Shown piece by piece: positions 8,488 through 16,983 of a stretch of 64,000 nt of DNA. The notes below the pieces were generated by a model, which saw only the letters and a list, made by a program, of their open reading frames with translations, made no database searches and was not told the DNA's origin. The DNA is from Firmicutes bacterium UBA5493 (GTDB lineage: Bacteria > Bacillota > Limnochordia > Darwinibacteriales > Darwinibacteriaceae): contig DIPH01000051.1 in assembly GCA_002424045.1 (NCBI GenBank), forward strand, positions 1-64,000, in the 5' to 3' direction. A program made the translations under genes and the position numbers. The number at the start of each line of letters is the position of its first letter. The stretch's first letter is position 1.

Positions 8488-9519
8488 TCACTCCAATCTC
8501 ACCCTAGGGTCAATTACCGCATAGAGAACATCTACTACTAGGTTTATCAGAACCAGGAGCATTCCGTAAAACAGGGTGGTCCCAAGTATTAATGTATAGT
8601 CCAACTGTTGGGCCCCTGTGGCTGTCAAGAGCCCGATCCCCTTGTAATCAAACACCGTTTCGACTATGACAACGCCGCCCAAAAGACCCAGAACCATGGA
8701 TCCCGAAACGGTGGCAACGGGAATCATGGCATTGCGGCGAACATGGCGGTTTACTACGACTTTTTCTGTCAAACCCTTGGCCCTGGCCGTCCGTACGTAG
8801 TCTTTGTTCATCACTTCTAGCATGCTCGACCGAGTAATTCTAAGCAGATAAGCCCACCACAAATAGGAAAGGGTAATGACGGGGGCGATTAGGTGGCGTA
8901 CAGAATCCCAGAAGATATCCGGTCTCCCATTGAGCAGTGAGTCAACGGTGTTCAACCCCGTGTACCTAACAAAATCTCCCGTTAACACCACGGTATCAGC
9001 CCACATGGAGAGTCGCCCTGGAGGAAACCAACCTAAGACGCCATAGAAAATCATGAGCAGTATGAGTCCAAAGACAAAGTCTGGCAGAGACCAACCGATA
9101 ATGGCAAAGGTCCGAGTTACATGGTCGAGTGGCCTGTTGTAGTGCTTTGCCGATATTGTTCCAAGCCAAATGCCCCCCAAGACAACGGGAATAATGGCGA
9201 ATAAGGCTAACTCAATGGTGGCCGGAAAGCGTTTGGCAACAGCTTCCGTCACCGACATGTTCGCGGATACGGAATAACCCAAATCCCCCTTGAGCAGGTT
9301 TTTCACCCAGCTAACATAGCGAACATGAACAGGTTGATCCAGTCCATACTTTCGAACTAGGTCGTCCAGGCTCTGGTTCTTCAGTTCCTCAGGACTTTTA
9401 ATATAGGCACTAACGAGTTGATAGGGGGATAAGAATGACATGGCCACAAAGACCAAAAGGGTAACCCCAATTAGGACTATTGGTAGAAATAGCAACCGCC
9501 TGGCGATGTAGGTTATCAT
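8488..9519 (-). CDS. Peptide/nickel-type ABC permease, DppB-like (second system)
   Basis: A 343-residue permease starting MITYIARRLLFLPIVLIGV. It is longer than the first DppB-like copy by an extra segment between predicted helices 3 and 4 (around residues 165-215), as seen in some Opp/App systems with large substrates. The EAA loop reads DYVRTARAKGLTEKVVVNRH near residue 235. It sits 80 bases after the binding-protein gene. Confidence 0.9.
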   Translation of the reverse strand: MITYIARRLLFLPIVLIGVTLLVFVAMSFLSPYQLVSAYIKSPEELKNQSLDDLVRKYGLDQPVHVRYVSWVKNLLKGDLGYSVSANMSVTEAVAKRFPATIELALFAIIPVVLGGIWLGTISAKHYNRPLDHVTRTFAIIGWSLPDFVFGLILLMIFYGVLGWFPPGRLSMWADTVVLTGDFVRYTGLNTVDSLLNGRPDIFWDSVRHLIAPVITLSYLWWAYLLRITRSSMLEVMNKDYVRTARAKGLTEKVVVNRHVRRNAMIPVATVSGSMVLGLLGGVVIVETVFDYKGIGLLTATGAQQLDYTLILGTTLFYGMLLVLINLVVDVLYAVIDPRVRLE

Positions 9520-9599
9520 ATTCTTACTCCTTAGCTAGCGAGATAAGGGAGTAGGACTGCCCTTTGGCAATCCTACTCACCTAGAAAGATGGACACGGA

Positions 9600-11432
9600 T
9601 TACTTCTGTTCTTTGAAGATTGTGTAGTAATCGTACTGGGCGCTGTAGGCTGGGCTGTAGATGAATCCTTTGACCCAATCCCGCATAACCCGATGGGTTG
9701 TTGCTTCCATAAATGGCATACCAACAGCTAGATCAACATAACGTTTCTGCAATTCGAAATAAATCTTCTCACGTTCCACCGGATCTGTAGCCTTAATACC
9801 GGCTTCTACCAACCCATCGAACTCCACTTTGGCCAAATCAATCAAACCCTGTCCGCAATAACCGGCAAAGGTTCCTGTGGAATGCATAAACGGAACGGCG
9901 AAGTTGTGCGTATCGGGGAAGTCCATGACCCATCCCATGACAAACACAGGAAGAGAAGCGGAACGGAGTTTATCTAGAACAGTGGCCCATTCTAGACCGA
10001 TAACATTAACCTTGAACTTGGGATTAATGCTCTCTACGTTGTATTCGAGAATTTCCAACGCAGTCTTACGAGTATTGTTGCCCGTATTGTACACAATACC
10101 GACTTCAAATCCCTTTTCCCAGAGTTCGCCGTCAAAAGCCTTCTTAAAGTACTCTGCGGCTTTGGCCGGATTATTCGAATAATACTCTTGTTCGGTGTTT
10201 ACATAAGGTAAGCTCTGCGGAATAGGTCCTACAGGAGTGACACCGGCTCCGAGAGCGACTTCCTGTAAGAAAGCTTCATAGTCGAAGGAATAATTGAAGG
10301 CTTTTCGGACATTTACATCAGCGAAAAAGTCGCTTGGAATACCGTTACCATCGAGTTTACCACTACCAACCAAGTCTTCATTGCCCTCAACTGGGATGGT
10401 AAAGCTATAAAATAGCACGGTATTGGTAACCTGAGGTAACCCATCTATCACCGTCACATCAGGCATAGAACGAACTTGAGGCAGATCTTCCTGACCAACG
10501 TAGATAGCGTCCGCATCACCGACACGAAGCATCAATTGACGAGTGGCCAACTCTGGAATGTTCTTAATTACAACGCTCTTAAGGCTTGCAGGACCCTGCC
10601 AGTACTCATCAAAGCGACTGAAAAGGACCTGTGCACCGCTCTTATCCCAGGTTTCCAGTTTGAAAGGGCCGGTACCATTGGCATGGTCGTACAGGGTCAT
10701 GTCTTCAATGGCCAGATCATACCATTTAGCCCAAGTGTCAGGATTGCCATCCCAATCACCGTTAGCAACCATCCAATCTTTACAGATGATGGCCGACCAA
10801 GAACCACCCTTGGCGAGAATGTTAATAAATGGTGGATAGGGCTCAACCAAATGGAAGACAATGTCATTCCCATCAACTTCAATGGTGGCAGCGACCAAAT
10901 CATAGGCCTTCCTTAATATGGTTGGGTCAACCTCGTCAATGGCAGCAAAGTCGCCTGAACCGCCAGCCATTTCGATCACACTACGCATGGTCTGAACACC
11001 GAGGAGAGGTTCGAAAAACATCCACATGGGTCCGCCAGCAGGGTCTGCCAACATGCCCCGCAGGAAACTGTACCTTACATCTTCAGCAGTCAATGTTGCA
11101 CCACTGTGGAACTTCACACCTTGACGAATGGGTACCCGAATGGTGCGTCCATCCTCTGACATGAGGCCATTAGCAACAGTAGGTACCTCTGTAGCTAACA
11201 TAGGTCCAATGTTATCCAGTTCGCCGTCAACATACTCAAACAGGTTGTCATAGATCTGATGAATAACCTCCCCACTAGCGGTGTCATAGGACGACGCTGG
11301 ATCGAGGGTCTGAGGACCTCCCGCTCCACCTACATAGACAAACGTTTCGGGATCAAATGGAGCTGCGAAAACAGAAACTGACAGACTAAGTGCCAACAAC
11401 ACGATGAGCAGACTAAACAACTTCGTTTTCAA
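9600..11432 (-). CDS. Peptide-type substrate-binding protein (SBP family 5), large form
   Basis: A 610-residue secreted binding protein. I place the start at the TTG at 11430-11432, because GGGAGG lies 7 bases upstream and the signal peptide (KTKLFSLLIVLLALS and onward) begins there; an upstream in-frame ATG has no ribosome site. The family-5 pattern is present (GGPQTLDPASSYDT near the N-terminus, NVRKAFNYSFDYEAF in the middle). It is larger than the paralogue at 5760-7262, as in AppA-type binding proteins. It belongs to the complete Opp/App operon. Ligand unknown. Confidence 0.88.
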   Translation of the reverse strand: MKTKLFSLLIVLLALSLSVSVFAAPFDPETFVYVGGAGGPQTLDPASSYDTASGEVIHQIYDNLFEYVDGELDNIGPMLATEVPTVANGLMSEDGRTIRVPIRQGVKFHSGATLTAEDVRYSFLRGMLADPAGGPMWMFFEPLLGVQTMRSVIEMAGGSGDFAAIDEVDPTILRKAYDLVAATIEVDGNDIVFHLVEPYPPFINILAKGGSWSAIICKDWMVANGDWDGNPDTWAKWYDLAIEDMTLYDHANGTGPFKLETWDKSGAQVLFSRFDEYWQGPASLKSVVIKNIPELATRQLMLRVGDADAIYVGQEDLPQVRSMPDVTVIDGLPQVTNTVLFYSFTIPVEGNEDLVGSGKLDGNGIPSDFFADVNVRKAFNYSFDYEAFLQEVALGAGVTPVGPIPQSLPYVNTEQEYYSNNPAKAAEYFKKAFDGELWEKGFEVGIVYNTGNNTRKTALEILEYNVESINPKFKVNVIGLEWATVLDKLRSASLPVFVMGWVMDFPDTHNFAVPFMHSTGTFAGYCGQGLIDLAKVEFDGLVEAGIKATDPVEREKIYFELQKRYVDLAVGMPFMEATTHRVMRDWVKGFIYSPAYSAQYDYYTIFKEQK

Positions 11433-11505
11433 TGCCTTTCCTCCCTTTCGTTCTGGTATTGCCTGACGGCTATGGCTTAAACTCAACCTTACCCATAAAC
11501 CCTGC

Positions 11506-12537
11506 CTATGCAGTCTCTCTGGGAGTTACACCGGTTAAGTCTAGGTCCCGGGCATAGTGGCAAGCCACTAAGTGTCCCCTTTTTTCCTCATCTACAAGCT
11601 CTGGAATTTCTTGACGGCATCGATCCTTCGCATAACGGCAGCGGGGATGGAAGTGACAACCTGGGGGCGGAGCGGCTGGACTCGGTACATCACCCTGCAA
11701 AATGATCTCTTCCCCCACAATATCCGGATCTGGATCGGGGATTGCAGAGAGTAATGCCTCCGTATAGGGGTGCTTTGGATTTCCAAAGAGCTGCTCTACT
11801 TCCGCCATTTCCACGATTCTTCCTAAGTACATCACAGCCACCCGATCACTGATATGCTGCACCACAGACAAATCATGGGCCACAAATAGATAGGTCAAAC
11901 CAAATTCCGATTGAAGATCATCAAGTAGATTAAGTACTTGGGCCTGCACTGAGACATCTAAGGCAGATACAGGCTCATCACAAACAACAAGAGAAGGATT
12001 TAACGATAACGCACGAGCTATGCCAATTCGTTGCCTTTGACCGCCACTAAACTCGTGGGGAAAGCGATTCATAAGGTGGGACCCTAAACCCACTGCCTCA
12101 AGGAGTGATTCAACTCGGTCATAGCGTTCCCGGCGCTTTTTCATACCATGGGCCTGCAGGGGTTCTGCGACAATGTCTCGGATTCGCATCCGAGGATCTA
12201 GAGATGAAAAGGGGTCCTGGAAAACGATCTGCATCTTGTCACGCAAATTGCCAATGGTTCTCGCGTTAACCTGCAACCATTCCCCATTAACATTCAAGTG
12301 AACTTGGCCATCGGTGGGCTGAATTAAGTGCATAATACTGAGACCCATGGTGGTCTTTCCGCAACCGCTTTCACCGACAACACCAAGTGTTTCACCCTTC
12401 CGAACCTGGAAGCTCACGTTCTCAACAGCCTTCACATGGCCCACAGTTCGCCGAAAAAGTCCCTTTGTAATGGGAAAGTACTTTCGTAAGCCTTGAACGT
12501 CTAGCAGAATGTCATCTGTCTTTGCAGTCGTCATCAC
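11506..12537 (-). CDS. oppF: Oligopeptide ABC transporter ATPase, OppF/DppF-like
   Basis: A 343-residue ATPase with Walker A GESGCGKTT, Q-loop IVFQDPFSSLDPRMRI, signature FSGGQRQRIGIARAL, Walker B LVVCDEPVSALD and the switch VAHDLSVV. The C-terminal oligopeptide-ATPase segment contains a CHFHPRCRYAKDRC motif, which provides the cysteines of the 4Fe-4S-like site seen in DppD/DppF. The start is GTG at 12535-12537, overlapping the OppD stop as GTGA; the ATG at 12532-12534 is an alternative. It works as a heterodimer with OppD. Confidence 0.92.
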   Translation of the reverse strand: MMTTAKTDDILLDVQGLRKYFPITKGLFRRTVGHVKAVENVSFQVRKGETLGVVGESGCGKTTMGLSIMHLIQPTDGQVHLNVNGEWLQVNARTIGNLRDKMQIVFQDPFSSLDPRMRIRDIVAEPLQAHGMKKRRERYDRVESLLEAVGLGSHLMNRFPHEFSGGQRQRIGIARALSLNPSLVVCDEPVSALDVSVQAQVLNLLDDLQSEFGLTYLFVAHDLSVVQHISDRVAVMYLGRIVEMAEVEQLFGNPKHPYTEALLSAIPDPDPDIVGEEIILQGDVPSPAAPPPGCHFHPRCRYAKDRCRQEIPELVDEEKRGHLVACHYARDLDLTGVTPRETA

Positions 12538-13613
12538 TGAGCATCCCTTTCCGTCATACTTTCAGCCACAAACCGCCAGCAACGGACGGAATGATTCTCT
12601 TCAAGATCAACAAGTGGTGGATCCTGGAGGCAATGCTCCATAACCATAGGGCAACGCTCCCTAAAACTACAACCCGCAGGAATAGCCCGTGGGTCTGGCA
12701 CAACGCCCTTGATGGGTTCAAGCCTTCTCTTGCGTCCATCGAGCTTAGGAATAGAATTCAACAGCCCTACCGTATAGGGATGGGCAGGATTGTGAAAAAG
12801 GGTGCGAACCTTGGCATACTCAACGATCTTACCCATGTACATCACCGCTACTTCATCACACATACGGCTCACCACACCAAGGTTATGGGTGATCATCATA
12901 ATGGACATCTTATATTCTTCTTGGAGCCTTCGCATTAAATCGAGAATCTGGGCCTGAATTGTGACATCAAGGGCCGTAGTAGGTTCATCGGCAATTAAAA
13001 GGGTAGGGTTACAGGACAAGGCCATGGCAATCATGGCCCGTTGACGCATACCGCCACTCATTTGATAGGGAAACTCCCTCACGCGCTGCGCTGGGCTAGG
13101 AATGCCAACCCGGGCAAGCATATCCTCAGCCATTTTCCAAGCCTGCTTTTCGGTAACTTTTTGGTGAAGCGTGATCGCCTCCACAATCTGATATCCGACT
13201 GTATATACTGGATTCAGAGAGGTCATGGGTTCCTGAAAAATCATGGCTATCTCATTACCCCTGATGCGTCGCATCAAAGATCCCGTGGGGTCTTGCTGGG
13301 CTAAATCAACCACCCCTCCCTTACCATGACGAAAAAAAACATGGCCAGAGTGAATCTGACCATGTGGTTTGGGAAGTAGTTGCATAATGGACATAGCGGT
13401 AATGCTCTTTCCGCAGCCACTTTCACCAACGACTCCAAAGACTGTTTCCTTTTGAATATCAAAAGAAACACCATTGACAGCCTTAATCAGGCCTTCATCG
13501 GTGGAAAAATAGGTGTGCAAATCCCTTACCCTTAAAAGAACATCCTGATCCCAACTCTCAGTATCCAGATCAAGACTACCAGCTTGCGCCTTGGCGAGTG
13601 CGGAATTGCTCAT
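12534..13613 (-). CDS. oppD: Oligopeptide ABC transporter ATPase, OppD/DppD-like
   Basis: A 359-residue ATPase. Walker A is GESGCGKSIT, the signature is MSGGMRQRAMIAMALS, Walker B is LLIADEPTTALD, and the C-terminal cysteine motif is CSFRERCPMVMEHC. I use the ATG at 13611-13613 (MSNSALAK), since the longer TTG start at 13658 has no ribosome site; even so, the GGGGG before this ATG is a weak site. It is the first gene of the right-hand operon. It may also energise the ATPase-less system at 3855-7262. Confidence 0.9.
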   Translation of the reverse strand: MSNSALAKAQAGSLDLDTESWDQDVLLRVRDLHTYFSTDEGLIKAVNGVSFDIQKETVFGVVGESGCGKSITAMSIMQLLPKPHGQIHSGHVFFRHGKGGVVDLAQQDPTGSLMRRIRGNEIAMIFQEPMTSLNPVYTVGYQIVEAITLHQKVTEKQAWKMAEDMLARVGIPSPAQRVREFPYQMSGGMRQRAMIAMALSCNPTLLIADEPTTALDVTIQAQILDLMRRLQEEYKMSIMMITHNLGVVSRMCDEVAVMYMGKIVEYAKVRTLFHNPAHPYTVGLLNSIPKLDGRKRRLEPIKGVVPDPRAIPAGCSFRERCPMVMEHCLQDPPLVDLEENHSVRCWRFVAESMTERDAQ

Positions 13614-13732
13614 TATGGAGACCCCCAATGGGTGATTACTTCGCAAGCATTGGCCCAAGGGGCCCTAAGACAGCCTGCAGCAATCAACAACCTTGTATAA
13701 TATGGTAATGTATTCCCACTATTTACTTCTAA

Positions 13733-13761
13733 ATTATACTCCCCACGCTTTGGCTTGTCAA
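13733..13761 (-). promoter_or_regulatory. Consensus promoter of the right peptide-transport operon
   Basis: On the minus strand: a perfect TTGACA (13756-13761), a 17-base spacer and a perfect TATAAT (13733-13738). The expected start is near 13726, giving a leader of about 110 bases before oppD. Within the 13614-13990 gap I see this promoter, a promoter facing the other way, and nothing else. Confidence 0.85.
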
Positions 13762-13926
13762 TAACTTGTTTACGATATTCGGATTTAATTCAGCAAAAAT
13801 GCAACTATGCCGCCATCCTTAAGCGAATTCCGACCTATCCTCATAGTATTTGAGGAGCCAATGGAGAAGGAAGGGGATTCGATGGGTTTTTAACAAGCCA
13901 TTTAGCAAGCCGATTGTCCCATAGCA

Positions 13927-13955
13927 TTGACAGGCGCTCCCTTGTGGCATAAAGT
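13927..13955 (+). promoter_or_regulatory. Probable promoter of the solitary binding-protein gene
   Basis: TTGACA (13927-13932), a 17-base spacer and TAAAGT (13950-13955). The -10 box is weak; the -35 box is perfect. Confidence 0.5.
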
Positions 13956-13990
13956 TACAATTACAGAGATCGCAGAAGGGAGATGCTCAG

Positions 13991-14977
13991 ATGCAAGAAG
14001 GTACCCATCCATGCCAAACTCTAGTTCTGATCGTCTTGCTTCTTCTCCTTTTCCCTAAAACCCTAGGTGATCCAGCACTACCATTTGGCCTTTATCCCGA
14101 CCACGGAGGGCGTCTCGTGAACCTTCCGCCTACCATTAAGAAGGTGTATGCAACCACTGAAGCGGGGTCATTCTTGGTCTACTCGGTGGAGCCAGACTCT
14201 ATTACAGGTTGGAACCGAGGTTTGAGCCCCGAAATCGAATTTGCCATTTTGCCCCAATACCATTCCTTACCTACCCTGGGCACCTGGGACGAGACATTTT
14301 ACACTATTCAGCTCGATGCAGTCCTAGAACAAGAGCCTGATTTGGTCATTCATTATGCACCAGTGGATCAGACCAACATTGCTTTGGTGGGGGAGATGGA
14401 AGAAGCACTTGGTATTCCCGCCGTTTTGGTGGATCACCGTCTGCAAGCCCTCCCCGATGCCTTGCGTTTCTTGGGGCAAATCTTAGGGAGAGAAGTGAGA
14501 GGACAAGCACTGGCCACCTTCATAGAGAACCGCCTAGGACAGATGAAAAACTTTCAAAAACTGCAGATGGGCTATGCCCCTATTCCTGTGCACATTGTAT
14601 CATCCTGTGATCCAGGACACTTTGACGAACTTTTGGATTTAGCTGGAATGACAGAGATGGCCATCTGGGACAATCAACCCCCTTTACCGGATTTTGTCCT
14701 GATTATGCCCCACACCATATCCGATCCCTATAAAGCCATAGAAAGGGAAGGGCACAAGCGCATTTACCAAATTCCTGCCTTTCCCTCGAATTGGCTTGAA
14801 CCGGGGTCCATCTTTAGTCTTTTGGGACTGGAATGGCTTCATTCCATCGCCTATCCCGCCTCCTATGGTACTGAACTGGCCGAAACGTACAAGGCTTTTA
14901 TGGAAGTCTTTTTCCAAGTAAATGTCACTCCTGAGCTTTTGGAGTGGACTCTGAGGAGAAGCGGAATATCATACTAG
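13991..14977 (+). CDS. Iron-complex/cobalamin-type periplasmic binding protein, solitary
   Basis: A 328-residue secreted protein with the class III binding-protein fold (BtuF/FhuD/TroA type). It has a signal peptide (residues 1-26), the RLVNLPPTIKKVYATT strand, LGTWDETFYTIQLDAVLEQEPDLVIHYAP (the usual 'E-x-I-x-x-x-x-P-D-L' region) and the backbone helix around residue 150-180. Such proteins bind siderophores, heme, cobalamin or metal chelates for an ABC importer. No permease or ATPase is adjacent, so it is an orphan or uses a partner elsewhere. The start ATG follows AAGGGAGATGCTCAG. Confidence 0.75.
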   Translation: MQEGTHPCQTLVLIVLLLLLFPKTLGDPALPFGLYPDHGGRLVNLPPTIKKVYATTEAGSFLVYSVEPDSITGWNRGLSPEIEFAILPQYHSLPTLGTWDETFYTIQLDAVLEQEPDLVIHYAPVDQTNIALVGEMEEALGIPAVLVDHRLQALPDALRFLGQILGREVRGQALATFIENRLGQMKNFQKLQMGYAPIPVHIVSSCDPGHFDELLDLAGMTEMAIWDNQPPLPDFVLIMPHTISDPYKAIEREGHKRIYQIPAFPSNWLEPGSIFSLLGLEWLHSIAYPASYGTELAETYKAFMEVFFQVNVTPELLEWTLRRSGISY

Positions 14978-15043
14978 GAGAACCAGAACATACCTTTGCC
15001 TTTAGCCCAGCCCAAGTCCATAATGGGGGTTGGAGGTGTAAGA

Positions 15044-15598
15044 ATGAAAAGAATGACGTCTATAATTCTTGTTTTACTACTAGGATTGACCATGGTTGCA
15101 GGTGCAGGAGCTGCTGAACCACAGTACCATACCATCGCAGCCGGGGATACCTTGCATCGACTGGCCCAGGAGCACAAAACAACTGTCGTTGAGTTTCTAG
15201 ACTTTAACCCAGGAATCACACCGGACAAGCTCGAAGTGGGGCAAAAACTCCTCGTACCCGTAGAAACCTTGTGGAGCTACCATGTGGTACAGCCTGGTGA
15301 CAACGCCCGCTCTCTAGCGGCCGCTTATAAGGTTCCAGAAGAGACCCTGCGTACAGCTAACGGACTCTCTACTGACAGACTAACCGCGGGAGAGACGATC
15401 CGCATTCCTATCCATTATTACTTGGGTGATCCAGAAGGTGATTCCGAAACGAAGCAGGTAACGCACACGGTTGAAATCGGTGACACACTCTTCAAGATTG
15501 CCAGGACCTATAAAGTGGCCCTTGCGAAGTTGGTAGAATGGAATGATATCAAAAACATCCACAATATCATGGCAGGACAAACCTTAATTGTCGGGTAA
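15044..15598 (+). CDS. Secreted protein with three LysM domains
   Basis: A 184-residue protein with a signal peptide and three LysM peptidoglycan-binding repeats: YHTIAAGDTLHRLAQEHK, YHVVQPGDNARSLAAAYK and THTVEIGDTLFKIARTYK, each closing with a GQKLLVP/GETIRIP/GQTLIVG segment. There is no catalytic domain, so it is a cell-wall-binding protein or a spore-coat/cortex-type LysM protein. I chose the ATG at 15044 because GGAGGTG lies 5 bases upstream and the signal peptide begins there; the longer frame adds 16 residues without a ribosome site. Confidence 0.85.
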   Translation: MKRMTSIILVLLLGLTMVAGAGAAEPQYHTIAAGDTLHRLAQEHKTTVVEFLDFNPGITPDKLEVGQKLLVPVETLWSYHVVQPGDNARSLAAAYKVPEETLRTANGLSTDRLTAGETIRIPIHYYLGDPEGDSETKQVTHTVEIGDTLFKIARTYKVALAKLVEWNDIKNIHNIMAGQTLIVG

Positions 15599-15606
15599 TA
15601 AAGCCT

Positions 15607-15629
15607 AGGACCCCAAAAGGGTCCTTTTT
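15607..15629 (+). terminator. Terminator after the LysM gene
   Basis: AGGACCC (15607-15613) and GGGTCCT (15619-15625) flank a CAAAA loop, followed by a T run. Confidence 0.8.
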
Positions 15630-15697
15630 CTACATAATGGGTCAGATCCAAAGTGCAAACTACGAAAATTGTAGTGAATTGAACGGAGGTCGATACT

Positions 15698-16459
15698 GTG
15701 AAATCTAGGCAACAGATTGTAGTACTATCTATTGCGCTTTTAGTGTGCATTGCAGCAGGTACCGGATATGCCAGCGAATTTAGGCGAACCTTTCTCTTGG
15801 AAGCCGGAGCCCGCTATGAGGTGAGTGTACGCATCAAAACTGACTTACAAGATGCCCCCACCCTTGCATCCGTGTACATCCATAACGAACATGGTCAATA
15901 CCTGCGATCTACCCAGTTAAGTAGAAGTTTGGCTGGTCCCAATCAGTGGCAGCACATTTCTACCATTGTTACGGCACCTCCAGGAGCTCTGCAGGCCACC
16001 GTTGTCTTCACCGCCTCAGAAGGTGTGGAAATGGAATGGGATGAGTTTAATATCCGCCGGGTTGAGTTAGATCTAGCCGACGAGGAGTTAATTCGTCAGG
16101 GACTCGTCTACACAGGCCTCATTGTCGACGCCCGAGGACTGAATCTCCAGCGCGGGATGAGCCCTAAGATTTTCTCCGAGTCTGGACAGTTAATTTACGC
16201 GGGCGTGGCGGTTTCCTACGGCTTCCTTCAAGAAGCGGGTATTGCCTCTTATGGACAGGAGTTAAACTCTGATCTGCTAAGGCGCATTCAACCCGATGAC
16301 ACCGTCAAGGTTTCTCCCTTAGTGGTACACGCTCTAGATCTAAAGGGCAGCACAGAATCAAGCGTGACAATTAGTGACGCAGATGCCCAGGCCATTTTAG
16401 ATGCACTAGACACCTATGACTTTCTAGCTCATTATTCCGTTGTGTTCTTAATTGACTAA
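15698..16459 (+). CDS. Secreted protein with a carbohydrate-binding-like N-terminal domain
   Basis: A 253-residue protein with a signal peptide (residues 1-25). Residues about 30-125 look like a beta-sandwich of the CBM type: FLLEAGARYEVSVRIKTD, then a central QWQHISTIVTAPPGALQATVVFTAS strand pair and a closing MEWDEFNIRRVEL. The C-terminal part contains YTGLIVDARGLNLQRGMSPK, which resembles a motif I know from FlgP/LPP20-like lipoproteins. The combined architecture is unfamiliar to me. The start is GTG, 7 bases after CGGAGG. Function unknown; an extracytoplasmic, possibly envelope-structural role is likely. Confidence 0.7.
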   Translation: MKSRQQIVVLSIALLVCIAAGTGYASEFRRTFLLEAGARYEVSVRIKTDLQDAPTLASVYIHNEHGQYLRSTQLSRSLAGPNQWQHISTIVTAPPGALQATVVFTASEGVEMEWDEFNIRRVELDLADEELIRQGLVYTGLIVDARGLNLQRGMSPKIFSESGQLIYAGVAVSYGFLQEAGIASYGQELNSDLLRRIQPDDTVKVSPLVVHALDLKGSTESSVTISDADAQAILDALDTYDFLAHYSVVFLID

Positions 16460-16460
16460 A

Positions 16461-16526
16461 TCCTTCGCGGGACAGTCCTTCGATCAATTTGACGAATTCC
16501 GTTCAAATTGGTGGAGGGACTTTTTT
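16461..16526 (+). terminator. Terminator formed by a copy of the dispersed palindromic repeat
   Basis: GTCCTTCGATCAATTTGA (16475-16492) pairs with TCAAATTGGTGGAGGGAC (16503-16520) at 14 of 18 positions and is followed by seven T residues. The sequence TCCTTCGCGGGACAGTCC at its left end and the GATCAATTT core recur at 57.4 and 62.5 kb. Confidence 0.75.
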
Positions 16527-16535
16527 TGATCACTA

Positions 16536-16597
16536 TTGACAAGAAATAGCGAGCGGCATATACTGTAATTGAACATATGAACAGGTATTCACATTTG
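16536..16597 (+). promoter_or_regulatory. Promoter and ArsR/SmtB-type operator of the metal-efflux unit
   Basis: TTGACA (16536-16541), a 17-base spacer and TATACT (16559-16564) form a strong promoter. Just downstream, ATATGAACAGGTATTCACAT (16575-16594) matches the 12-2-12 inverted repeat known for SmtB/CzrA operators. Its position over the transcription start would let the regulator block the promoter until metal is bound. Confidence 0.75.
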
Positions 16598-16611
16598 ACA
16601 GGAGTGGTTTC

Positions 16612-16974
16612 ATGAACGAGAAAAGTCCTTGCTGCGACATAACTGTTATCCACGAAGAGCTGGTGGAACAACTGCGGAAGACTATGCCTCCAGAAGAAGA
16701 GCTGTTCAATCTAGCGGAGTTCTTCAAGGTCTTTGGCGATACGACCAGAATTCGGATTCTCTATGCCCTGTTTCAATCTGAAATGTGTGTCTGCGACATT
16801 GCCCACCTTCTAGATATGACCCAGTCTGCAATTTCCCATCAACTTCGGGTGCTCAAGGGAGCAAAACTAGTGAGATACCGCAAAGAAGGCCGAGTTGTCT
16901 ATTACTCCCTAGACGATGACCACATCAAAGCCATTTTCGACCAAGGATATCAACACATTCAAGAACGCAACTGA
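16612..16974 (+). CDS. ArsR/SmtB-family metal-responsive repressor (CadC/CzrA-like)
   Basis: A 120-residue winged-helix repressor. The DNA-reading helix is TQSAISHQLRVLKGAKLV. Two metal sites are visible. The alpha-3N site uses N-terminal Cys7-Cys8 with CVC in the MCVCDIAHLL helix. The alpha-5 site is an exact D-x-H-x10-H-x2-E near the C-terminus (DDH...HIQE). This dual arrangement is that of CadC, with cadmium/lead at alpha-3N and zinc at alpha-5. It lies 9 bases before the P-type ATPase gene, behind the operator at 16575-16594, so it is expected to repress both genes and to release on metal binding. Confidence 0.9.
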   Translation: MNEKSPCCDITVIHEELVEQLRKTMPPEEELFNLAEFFKVFGDTTRIRILYALFQSEMCVCDIAHLLDMTQSAISHQLRVLKGAKLVRYRKEGRVVYYSLDDDHIKAIFDQGYQHIQERN

Positions 16975-16983
16975 GGTGAGACC

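Noticed and set aside
13614..13658. Longer OppD N-terminus from a TTG at 13658
   Set aside because: No ribosome site precedes it, and the added residues do not match the OppD family start.
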